From Anoplopoma fimbria (lineage: Eukaryota; Chordata; Actinopteri; Perciformes; Anoplopomatidae): DNA of 64,000 nt. Numbering within the stretch: the first letter of the stretch is position 1; the number at the start of each line of letters is the position of its first letter. The DNA lies in the NCBI RefSeq assembly GCF_027596085.1, contig NC_072450.1, positions 4,449,236 through 4,513,235 of the forward strand. Direction: 5' to 3'. The notes below the pieces were generated by a model that was given only the letters and a program-made list of their open reading frames with translations, had not been told where the DNA came from and did not search any database. A program made the position numbers and the translations under genes. This document shows positions 1 to 18,250 of the stretch, piece after piece.

Positions 1-6826
<6,826 letters not shown>

Positions 6827-6839
<13 letters not shown>

Positions 6840-7029
6840 TATTATTTATGTGTTTGGTTCAATAACAACAACGACGACAAAGGACAAACACCAGAGAAGT
6901 GTTTTGATCGCACACAAGCGACAAAATCATTGATAATAAAAAAAAAAAGATTCCGGAAGTAGTTGGAGGGGAGAGTGTAACCCGGAAGTGGCCGCTGGAG
7001 GGAGAGCGCCCCCTGGTGACCCGGATGAC
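6827..7029 (-). promoter_or_regulatory. ddb1: ddb1 promoter and 5' UTR, copy 1 (the one joined to the gene)
   Basis: Lies immediately upstream of the ddb1 ATG at 6839. It carries two ETS-family motifs (CCGGAAGT at 6953-6960 and 6982-6989), a CTCF-like site read on the minus strand (CACCAGGGGGCGC, about 7006-7018) and no TATA box, as expected for a housekeeping promoter. The CTCF core fits the usual consensus except at one position in the extended motif. The block ends at ccggatgac where the MITE-derived satellite starts. Transcription start site not visible; inferred to lie between the ETS sites and the ATG. Confidence 0.72.
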
Positions 7030-7738
7030 TTATTTTTATTTTTATTTTTTTTTTATATATATATACAGTACCAGTCAAAAGTTTGGACACACCTTCTCAT
7101 TCAATGTTTTTCAATGGTTTTTTTTTATATTTTTTTATTTTATATATATTTTTATTTTATATATATATATACACACACAGTACCAGTCAAAAGTTTGGAC
7201 ACACCTTCTCATTCAATGTTTTTTTTTATATTATTTTATATATATATATATATATATTTTATATATATATATATATATATATTTATTTTATATATATTTA
7301 TATATTCTCATTCAATGTTTTTTTTATTTTATATATATTTTATTTTATATATATTTTTATTTATACATATATATTTTATTTTATATATATATTTATTTTA
7401 TATACAGTACCAGTTAAAAGTTTGGACACACCTTCTCATTCAATGGTTTTTTTTTTATTTTATATATATTTTTATTTTATATTATATTTTATATATATTT
7501 TTATTTTATATATATTTATTTTATATATAATTTTATATATTCAATTTTTTTTATTTTATTTTATATTTTTTTATTTTATATATAATTTTAGTTTTTTTAT
7601 TTTATATATATTTTTATTTTATATATAATTTATATTTTTATATATTTTATATATATTTTATATTTTTTTATTTTATTTATTTTTTTATTTTATATTTTAT
7701 ATACACAGTACCAGTTAAAAGTTTAGACACACCTTCTC

Positions 7739-7935
7739 AGTTGTACGACATTATTATTTATGTGTTTTGTTCAATAACAACAACGACGACAAAGGACAAA
7801 CACCAGAAAGTGTTTTGATCACACAAGTGACAAAATCATTGATAAAAAAAAAAAAGATTCCGGAAGTAGTTGGAGGGGAGAGTGTAACCCGGAAGTGGCC
7901 GCTGGAGGGAGAGCGCCCCTGGTGACCCGGATGAC
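7739..7935 (-). repeat. Duplicate ddb1 promoter/start-codon block, copy 2
   Basis: About 95-97% identical by eye to 6827-7029, same orientation. Includes both ETS motifs, the CTCF-like site (one C shorter in the C-run), the 5' UTR-like part and the first 13 coding bases of ddb1, after which satellite sequence follows. Read on the minus strand, the ATG at 7751 is followed by three codons and then TGA formed at the junction. It shares private changes with copy 3 (CACACAAGTGAC instead of CGCACACAAGCGAC). Confidence 0.85.
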
Positions 7936-8747
7936 TTATTTTTATTTTTATTTTTTTTTTATTTTATATATATACAGTACCAATCAAAAGTTTGGACACA
8001 CCTTCTCATTCAATGGTTTTTCATATATATTATAGTCAAATAGTTTTTATATTTACACAACTTCTCACCAGTCAAAAGTTTGGACACACCTTCTCATTCA
8101 GTGTTTTTTTATATTTTTTTTATTTTATTTTATATATATTTTTATTTTATATATAATTTTATTTTATATATAATTTTTATATATATTATTTTATTTATAT
8201 ATATAAAAGTTTAGATATTTTATATTACACAGTACATTTTGGACACATTCTCATTCAATTTTTTTTATTTTATATATATTTTTATTTTATATATAATTTT
8301 ATATATATTTTATATATATATTTTTTTTTTTTATATTTTTATTTTTTATATATTTTATATATATATTTTTACCAGTTAAAAGTTTAGACACACCTTCTCA
8401 TTCAATGTTTTTTTTTTATTTTATTTTTATTTTATATATATTTTATATATTATTTTTATTTTTTTATTTTTTTTTTTTTATATTTTATTATACAGTTTTA
8501 TACCTTCTCATTCAATGTTTTATTTTATATATATATTTTTATTTTATTTTTTTTTATTTTTTATATTATTATTTTTTTTTTTCTTTTTTATTTTTATTTT
8601 ATATATATTTTTATTTTATATATATTTTTATTTTATATATATTTTTATTTTATATATATTTTTATTTTATATATATTTTTATTTTATATTTTTATTTCAT
8701 ATTTTATATATACACAGTACCAGTTAAAAGTTTAGACACACCTTCTC

Positions 8748-8948
8748 AGTTGTACGACATTATTATTTATATTTTTTTTTCAATAACAACAACGACGACA
8801 AAGGACAAACACCAGAGAAGTGTTTTGATCACACAAGTGACAAAATCATTGATAATAAAAAAAAAAAGATTCCGGAAGTAGTTGGAGGGGAGAGTGTAAC
8901 CCGGAAGTGGCAGCTGGAGGGAGAGCGCCCCCTGGTGACCCGGATGAC
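8748..8948 (-). repeat. Duplicate ddb1 promoter/start-codon block, copy 3
   Basis: Same block and same junction at the coding end as copy 2, so copies 2 and 3 descend from one duplication event. The distal flank differs: after ccggatgac it continues CGTGTGGTTATAATTT rather than satellite, so this copy may keep the original sequence upstream of the promoter. ETS motifs and CTCF-like site are intact. Confidence 0.85.
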
Positions 8949-9739
8949 CGTGTGGTTATAATTTTTATTTTTATATGGTGGAAAGTTATTTTAAATATTT
9001 TTTATTTATTTTATTTTTTATTTTATATATATACAGTACCAGTTAAAAGTTTTAACTCATTCAATTGTTTTTATTTATTTTTATTTTATATATAAAAAAG
9101 TTTTATTTTTATTTACCACATTTAGACACACCTTCTTTTTTTATTGTTATTATATATATTTTTATTTACAATACCAGTCAAAAGTTTTACATATTCTCAT
9201 TCAATGGTTTTTCTTTATTTTTATTTTATTTTTATTTTTTATTTTATATATATTTTTATTATATATATATACAGTACCAGTCAAAAGTTTAGACACACCT
9301 TCTCATTCAATGTTTTTCTTTATTTTTATTTTTTTTTTTTTATATTTTTTTTTTATATATATATATATATATATATACAATACCAGTTATATATTTATTT
9401 TATATTTTATTTTATATATATACAGTACCAGTTAAAAGTTTGACACACCTTTCATTTTATATACATTCAATTTTTTTTTATTTTATATAAAAGTTTGGAC
9501 ACACCTTCTTCAATGTTTTTTTTTTTATATTTTATATTTTTTTATATATACAGTACCAGTTAAAAGTTTAGACACACATTCTCATTCAATGGTTTTTCTT
9601 TATTTTTATTTTATATATCTTTTTATTTTATATATGTATATATATAATATAAATATATATATAAAATAATAATAAAGAGAAACCACTGAAGAGGAGGTGT
9701 GTCTAAACTGCTGCTCCTGAACGCACCGCCGTGTGTTGC

Positions 9740-9773
9740 GTCGTTACCATGTAAACGTCGTTACCATGTAAAC
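9740..9773 (+). promoter_or_regulatory. Tandem RFX X-box/forkhead-like motif upstream of cfap70
   Basis: A 17-bp unit, GTCGTTACCATGTAAAC, occurs twice in direct tandem, ending 45 bp before the cfap70 ATG. GTTACCATGTAAAC matches the palindromic RFX X-box at 12 of 14 positions by eye, and GTAAAC is a forkhead (FOXJ1-type) core. RFX and FOXJ1 are the main activators of motile-cilium genes, which fits the gene downstream. Function is inferred from the motif only. Confidence 0.55.
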
Positions 9774-9817
9774 GAGACTCACGCATCGTTTCCATCATCA
9801 GTTCAGCGTTGAACACA

Positions 9818-12800
9818 ATGGAGCCTCCTGAGAGTGTTACACTGACAAACCACAGAACCATCAACATCACTGTCATCCGGGGGAACAACCTGGTGAGCTC
9901 CTTCAAAGGTGAATTAATGTTGCAAAAGGCACCAATTAAATCAACATATTCTGTTTCCTCTGCAACCTTTCTCAGCAAGGGAAGAAGCCAGACAGCCTGC
10001 AGAGCTTTGTGCAGGCTGAAGCTGATGGGACTGTGCTGGGAGAGTCTGAGAAGAAGCAGGTGGACCTCAAGGAGAAGCAGGTGGACTATGACTTCACCTG
10101 CAGCCTCCACTGCCCCAGTAACACCCAGGGCCTGAGTGACATCACCCACAAACCCATCATATGTGAGATGAGAGTGCAACATGTTACATATCATTACATT
10201 ACATTAATCATTAGCAGACGCTTTTATCCAAAGCGACTTACAATCAGTAGTATATACATATTTACATTATTACATTACATTACATTACATTACAGTCATT
10301 TAGCAGACGCTTTTATCCAAAGCATTACATTACAGTCATTTAGCAGACGCCTTTATCAAAGCGACTTACAGTCAGTAGTATATACATATTTACATATCAT
10401 TACATTACATTACATTACATTGATTACAGCAGACGCTTTTATCCAAAGCGACTTACAATCAGTAGTATATATATTACATATCATTACATTACATTACATT
10501 ACATTACAGTCATTTAGCAGACGCCTTCAAATGATCAGATACGGCCCATAGTTGTACGGTTAGCCAACCCATAATAACAACTCACGAAAAAAATGAACAT
10601 ATAAATATTGATCATTAAAATCCAAGTAAGTTGAAAAATAAGCATCCTTCAACCAAACACCCATAAAATGTTTTATAACTTTTGGTCAAGAGTAGTTGTC
10701 GTTTTCCTCACAAATAAAACAAACACAAGTAGGAATGGTTATCGTTAGTATTTTATCGATACTACTACTCTTATCGATACAGCTAATCGGTTCAGTTCCT
10801 TCTCATTACATGTATATTACATATTAATTACTTTGGATAAAAGGTGCCATTATAAACTAACATTCATGCAACATCCAGTTCAGTGCATTGATATCAGACA
10901 GTAGCATCTCACACACTGATGACATTTCTACCATCACTTCCTCCATCAGATTCTTTGAACATTCATCATCCAGTCCACACATTGTAGCCCATATTCTCAT
11001 TAAAGGCAACACTAAGATGATTATATCCAGATGTCTTCTGCAGAATAAAACAATCCAGTGACATAAGTACCCTCTTCAAAATTGATATAATATTACCATC
11101 TCAAATGATAAAGTTTTAGTAATATATATAAAAATATAAAGAACATTTGATGTTACTTTGAGAGGTGAATATTGTACTCAACATTTATTTGATAATATTA
11201 GTTACTAAAGATGATTAATACAAAATATAATTAACTTATAAATTAGGTGGTATTATAATGACTTACTAAAAGTATAAAGTTTGATACAGAGGTGAATATT
11301 GTACTCCATTTATTTGATAACATTAGTTACTATCAGATGATTAATACAAAATATAATTAACTTATGAATTAGGTTGTATTATAATGAATTAAGTCACCCG
11401 GTTATTATAATATATATAAGTTGTGTAAGAGTCATACAGTACCAGTCAAAAGTTTGGACACACCTTCTCATTCAACTACTTTGAAGAATCTAAAATATAA
11501 AACATATTCTGGTTTGTTGAGCATTTGTTTGTTTACCACATAATTCCATATGTGTTCCTTCATAGTTTGGATGTCTTCAATATTAATCTACAATGTAGAA
11601 AAAAATAAAAATAAAGAAAAACCATTGAATGAGAAGGTGTGTCCAAACTTTTGACTGGTACTGTAGGCTGCTGCAGAATAAAACAATCTGACATATTGTA
11701 ATTTCATTTAGAAAATGTTTCATATTTCTGCCTTGCAATTTAGTTATATAATATTAACAGTACATTTAACACTTCCATGGCTCAAGGACAAAACAAAGCA
11801 GCTATAAGAAAACCCCAATGTGGCCTTATTGTAAGTTATTGTCACACTGGCGAGCTATTATCATTCATTGTTGCCGTTACATTGGCTTAGAACTGGCTTA
11901 ACTAACCTTCAACATCTAAAATAACCAGATTTCACTTTCGCTGCAATTTCCTAGTCCGATGACTATTTTAGAATAGTTCCAGTAGATTTACTCTGTGCAG
12001 ATATCCTGCCTTGACACAGCAGGTCTGAGCCAGTCCTACATTTTCACAGCTCTTTTTAATGAGATTTCTTTTTGTGTTCAGTGACGGTGAGAGAGTTCCT
12101 GCCCGAGGAGAAGAAAGCTGAGGCGAAGACACCGGTGCTGGGCCAAGCTGTGGTCGACCTGCTGCCGCTGCTACAAGGTACAGCTGTACCTGTCAGATAT
12201 TTTTATGTTTTTGGATTGAAAAACAATCCAGTGTATCTCCCCAAATGTCAGTTTATTGTATCTGGATGTCAGATCAAACTGACTTCAAAGAGCTTTTCTT
12301 GAAAGGTCAGGACTTTCACTGTTCAAATCACTTTCCTTTCTGTCTTCAGGTCAGTGCAGCTTCTCGGCCACAGTCCCGCTGAATCCAGTGGCCAGCTCCT
12401 CAGCCAAAGAGTCCTCCCTGGACTCCGGCTTCAAGGTCAGTCGGTTAATGACTCTACAATAATATCACTCACGTACTATTAGGGACTGAGTCATGGCTAC
12501 TTAAGATAACAGAAAGCTCACAACCACTGTATAGTTGCAGTTTACACAAGTGCATAAGTGCATGTTATGACTTTAATAGACTTACCACAATAAGGGACCA
12601 ATGGAAAATGTATTATTTAAAGACCCCTTCACATCTGCCTTTGATCCAGCCATGCCTGCAATGAACTGCCATTCTTAAGTGCCAGACCATGCCAAAGGAA
12701 TTTAAACAGTTTTTCTGTAGTGTGATGGGGGAAAAGTGGTTTAAATAAAGGTCAGGCAACATAATATTTAGAGGGAGTCAATAGAGAGTTATCAATCTGT

Positions 12801-15800
12801 AGATTTTTATGCCATTCCTTTAATATTGCTGGTATTTATTTAGTGGATTAGCCATAAACAGACATTCACGTGTGTGATTATTCTTATCTATTAATGCTTT
12901 CTCTATTAAGTTTCCAGGACTTTACCGTTTCATATTATGTATTTTTGGTAGAAAATTAATATTTACACCCATGATATAATATTTTACCCTTATCACCCAG
13001 CCCTGGTTATATCTCATCCAGTGAGCTAGTGGATTGGATCTGAAACAGATGGTAGTTGTTTCTTCCAGTTTCTTAATCAGTGAATGTTCTACAATCACAG
13101 AGCAGCACGAATGTGGAGACAGCAGTTAGAGCCAGACAGAAGCAGTTGGCCAGGCAAGTCCTTTTAAAGTGGAAAAGGCAGGTAATCCCATCAACTCACC
13201 AGAGTACAGTACAGTCAAAGTTTGGGTGGAGGTCAAACTTCCAACATGTCACCAAGTGACACCTTTTACTGTCATATGGAAAAGGTCTGGTGGCATTCCT
13301 CTGTCACAGTCTCTAATCACACATTATCACAGTGGGCTGCAGTGCAGGGATCCATGTAGACATTTGGTGTATCAATCCCAAGAGAAATAGTTAAAAGAAA
13401 GACGAGAATCATTATAATCTATATATAAAGTTATTTGTTGTGGACCCGAATATGGAACATGTTAAAGAGGCAACCTAGTAAACATTATACTTTTAAGAGG
13501 TTATTGCACCTACTGTTTAAGGTGGACATTTGATTTTTTTTTAAGCTTTTGGGTTTCAACAAGGCTACGCTGAACTGAACACTTGTCATGTTCATTCTTA
13601 AATGTCCCTGACAAATGTTTCACACTCATTGTTTCACCACTGTGTGTCCTATCTGTGATTTATGCGCTCAGACTAGAAGCCAGAGTCTTTAAATATGGCC
13701 TCTTTTTATGTCAAGAAAAAATGTAAATGGCTCAATATTTTCCCACCAGTGTTTGGAAAAGCACTTAGTACAACAGGAGAGGAGACCTCTGGCACCTACT
13801 TTACAGCATTTACAAATGAATGACATTTACAGACTATGTAATGAAACACTTAATGATAATAAAACCTGAATGTGCCTCATAGTTTGACCCCCCTCTCGCA
13901 GCCGACCCTGGATGTGTGTGTCAGTGTGTCGGATCCAGTGCTGTCCGAGGCTGAACTCTCAGCCTCCAACCTGCTGAAGGTTGCCGTGGAGACAGTGTAC
14001 TCCATCCCTGAGCCGTGGATGTTGCCGTCCGGCCCTCCCACCACTCCTTTCACATACGCTGCTGCCCTGGAGGTCCCGCTTACTGCACAGGTGAGTGGAA
14101 TATTTAGTTTGTTCTGTTTAAGCCCTCCAATATAAGCACGTCATGATCTTAACATTATTGTGCTGCATAAAGACACTGGCAGTGTTAAATCAGAAGGAAA
14201 CAGAAATCCTGCGCTGCCCCATTCAGACCAACCTCGTGTCGAACCCTAACACTGTGGCTGTTTGATTCCCCCGACTCCCAGAAAGATCAGGCGCTGTTGT
14301 TCAGTGAGGGGCATCTGAAGGCCGGCGGGCAGAGGGAGCAAAATGGCCGACAGAGGAAGAGGCCCCATCCGGCCCAGCTGGTCCCGGGGAACCACTTCCT
14401 GCCCGCTGCCTTCTTCAAGGCCGAGCCCGTGGAGCAGGAGGACGGCGAGCTGACTGGCTTAGAGGTAACTGTATATAAAGCAACTTTTGCTAATTGTGTT
14501 AGCTGGAAATCCTTGGAACATTAATATAACTGCAGTTTTGGCACATCACTGTCATTAACTGTGAAGAATATAATATGAAAGCTGTCATTTAATAGATATG
14601 AACAGACTTTAGGGCCAGTCATTTGACAGGCTTAGCTAGTGACTAGACGTATGAGAAGTAGGAAAAGTAAATATTCATAATTGCATATGTCAAAAGTGAG
14701 AAGATTGGAATATCTAAAATGATTAAAGGGATAATTCTGCACCTTTTATGTGGATTTCCTGTCAGTGTTGATGGTAATGTGGTCAATTGAACTAATTCAT
14801 TTTTCAGTGTGTGCTATATTGACCAAGAAAGCTGATTGCTCCTGCTTGCACAGATCTGCCAGTAGTACCTACATGTACCAGGATGCATTGCAGGTTTCCG
14901 TCCAACGGGAAACTTCTGTTGGTCTTGAGGAGCCGAAGCATTTGTGCACAAGCTGCAAACTTCTCCAAATGAGCTACGCTACTCTACAGGTTTTGTTTGG
15001 TTTGCTTCTCTGCAGCTGAGGTTCTGAAGGATCCGGTTCGCTGTAGAATGTACCCTGGTCCATAACGTCCATTGCACTCATATTTTGGGATGCCATTTTT
15101 GCAGTTTGAATTACAAGCAAAGAGAACAAGAAAGTTCTGTTTTAAAAATCCAAGCTGAAATAGCAGCCTAATAGAACTCATCTTTCTCGGTCAATATAGA
15201 ACGCAACAAGGAATGAATTGCTTCAGTTCGACCACATTTACCATCAACACTGATTTGACACCCACATATGAGGTGCAGGATTTTCCCTTTACATGAACTC
15301 AATCATGGAAGCAGGCTCAGTTACAGGGGTGAACCTCTGAATGTTCCTACAGGACCGGCAGTTTCGCAAAGAGGCAGAGACCTTGAAGACCAGGGTGAGC
15401 TGGGACACAGAGATGTGCTGCTTCCTCGATGCTGGAGGAACTACCAGGTCTGCTACACACACAACACACTCCTCCTCCTCCTCCTCCTCCTCCTCCTCCT
15501 CATCACCATCATACCTGTTGGCCATGACTTGTTTGCCAGAGATTATTCTAGAAAGGGAAAGACAGTAATTGCTTTTTTGGCTGTGCTTTCTTCAAAATAA
15601 CCACATTTAAGGATTATAGCAGAGGGTGCTGTAAAACTTGGTTCCTCCATTTAACCGCATCTCAGAACAGATCTTTTTTCATTGATTTCCCCTCAGGGCC
15701 ATGCAATAATCTTGTGTTAAAGGTTTAAAGCTTAGAATAAATGCCAAATCCCTGTGAAGAAAACTGCTCACTACAGCAGCAAATAATTGCTTGTGAGTGG

Positions 15801-15985
15801 ATTTCAGGCATCGAGGGTGGAAATACAGAACGAGGAATACAGATATAAATATGTGCATCAATATTCAGGCTGCGGCAGAAGATCACAGAGTGCAGACTGT
15901 GGCCGGTGGAGATAATGAGGTCGACAAAGGCTGCAGAAACAAAGATGGTGAGGCGGCTTTGTTATCAAAGGTTGGGTTCAGAATT

Positions 15986-16045
<60 letters not shown>

Positions 16046-17944
16046 CTGCATTGCCCCTACAGTATTCATGTGTGTGTGTGTTTGTGTAGCTAGCTGAGGA
16101 GAACCCAGAGATCCCCTTCCATGGTGTGGCGTTTGTGGACATGGGGCGGCTGCTGTATCCCGGAGTCCGCCGCATCCGAGGAGCGTACAGCATTCAGCCC
16201 TTCTCCGAGGCCGAGTTGCTGAAAAAGGTGGCACAAACATACACGTACCACTTTAATTTTTGTTTGTTTATTCATAGTTCTTGATCTGGGTCTGTATTTA
16301 CTGGATCAAGCGTCTCATACTGACGGATACACGACTGGAATTCAATCTGCTTTTTAGAGGAACACTTTCAAGAAATACGCTTGTTGGCATTCTCAACCAG
16401 AGTCTGATGAAATGATCGATGTCGGCTCCAACCCTGTGTGCCCACTACATAAATAAGTTGTTTCTCATTGATCTTTTTACTTAAAGGCCAAGCGGAGCGT
16501 CAGTGTGTTAAAGGAGCAGGCCAAAGCAGCAGCCATCCAGGTCAAAACCCGCGCTGGCTCCGCCTCAGGCTCGTACAAGGCGAGGGCAGGGAAGAAGGAG
16601 TCCAAGGAGCCGGCCAAGAAGGTCAGGAAGGTTCTGATGGTTTCAGAAGAGATGGATTTTTTTTTGTGTACTGAAAAATAAGTCCTTAATAAGCTTTCCA
16701 ACATGAGCAAAACAAAAGCAGTGGATGATTTTTATTTCAGATCTCACACAATTATTTTTTAAAAGAATTTTAGCAGCAATTTTTTTTAGTTTCACCAACC
16801 CTGAGAGTATTTAAAAGTAATTTATAATAATATTTTAGCATTTCTATTCGCTTTCAACATGGCGAAGGCTGATATATATCTTCCCATAGATAATAGTTGT
16901 TTGCTGCTACATTAATGCTGAACATCGTACAGAGCACCTTTAAACCTGTACATCCAGGTTGTGTGTGTGTAAATGTGGGACCCCTAATATCACCTGTTTC
17001 CATTATGGCAGCAGCCTGCTAATCAGAGCAGAGTGAACGCAGCAGACGTGGTTTCCGAATCGGGGGCCGAAGCTGAGCAGCACGCCAATATAGAAGGAAA
17101 TGTAAGCTTCCACTGAACAACAGCACAAGTCTGTACAGTATTACATCATCATTTACTGGAGACTGTGGTTGTAGTTACAGTCTGATACAGATCCAGTGAG
17201 AGCAGCAGCAAAATAAACATATTGTTTTAGCATATCAACACCTCATTCCTGTTTATTGCAGATGTATGTGGAGGCCAGAACTTATGTAATCATTGAGATA
17301 GCCTTGGAGAAACCTCTGGTACCCAAAACATCTCCAGAGGAGCTGTCCAGAAGGTAACGTGTTCAATAAATCCTCAAAGTGACTGTGGTCACTAAGTTTG
17401 ACTCATTTAAAGCTCCATTTTTATGCACTCTGGTTTAATACGTGTTGTTGTTGCACGAATGGGTGAGTATGAGCTGAGATGTGTCTCTATTTCGTGCAGG
17501 GTGAAGGCGTTGATCCCACCCAGACCTCCACTTCCAGCAGGTCCAAACAGAGCAGAAAGAGTAAAAACACAGACACAGTTACATATATATACACTGACAC
17601 ACACAAAATGAACCACACACCAGCAGAGCGTTGTTAACTTCATGAATTCTCTCCACGGCTGCGCTTTCCTTCAGGCGGTGCTGGACTTCCACAGACAGGT
17701 TGGCAACGTGGTGACCCATGTTTCAGACCAGTACGGGGAATTGTTCAAGGCCAACGGCAATCCATCAGAAAACTGCAGCCGGGAGCAAATGAAGGTTCAG
17801 CTGATGGGATCGCTCAATGTCTCCGCCAGATATTTCACCTTCAAGGAGCAGATGAAGGTCAGAACAACCCTAGACAGTCGACGGATACAACTCCCAGAAA
17901 CCCTGAGAAGATCTGTAGTCCATAAGGTTTTATTTTTACTGTGT

Positions 17945-18035
<91 letters not shown>

Positions 18036-18203
18036 CATGCAGTGGTGAGGATCGTACGTGACAAGATGCAGCAGACGGAGCCGTTCACTGACCCTCAGGA
18101 GCTCAAAGTTTTTGTCAGCAAGCTCTATGTCTACCTGGTGGACGAGATGCACATAGCTCTCAACAAGGTACCACACAAAAATGAAGTTTATGTGTTTCTA
18201 CTG

Positions 18204-18250
<47 letters not shown>

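Larger units (their letters stand above)
7030..9690 (+). repeat. AT-rich satellite built from MITE termini (array 2), interrupted by two promoter copies
   Basis: Dozens of degenerate units of the form CAGTACCAGTYAAAAGTTT, GGACACACCTTCTCATTCAA, then a long T-rich spacer such as TTTTTATTTTATATATA. Some stretches are pure TTTTATTTTATATATA repeats of about 16-18 bp. The terminal segments are those of the MITE described at 5797. Two duplicate copies of the ddb1 promoter (7739-7935, 8748-8948) sit inside, giving a higher-order period near 0.9-1.0 kb. The tyrosine/phenylalanine/isoleucine-rich frames here are not genes. Confidence 0.9.

Noticed and set aside
6988..7628. Several overlapping ORFs of 130-181 codons rich in Tyr, Phe and Ile
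   Set aside because: They are translations of the MITE-derived satellite (TTTTATTTTATATATA repeats) in different frames; no family resemblance.
8405..9443. More Tyr/Phe/Ile-rich ORFs, up to 158 codons
   Set aside because: Same satellite; frames change at every array unit.
9703..10194. Minus-strand ORF of 163 codons opposite cfap70 exons 1-2
   Set aside because: Antisense shadow of coding exons; no family match and no splice pattern of its own.
10009..10551. Plus-strand ORF of 180 codons
   Set aside because: Wrong frame of cfap70 exon 2 joined to the tandem CATTACATTACA repeat.
17642..18061. ORF of 139 codons ending in a Cys/Val run
   Set aside because: Real only up to 17857 (cfap70 exon 14); the rest is intron and (GT)n.
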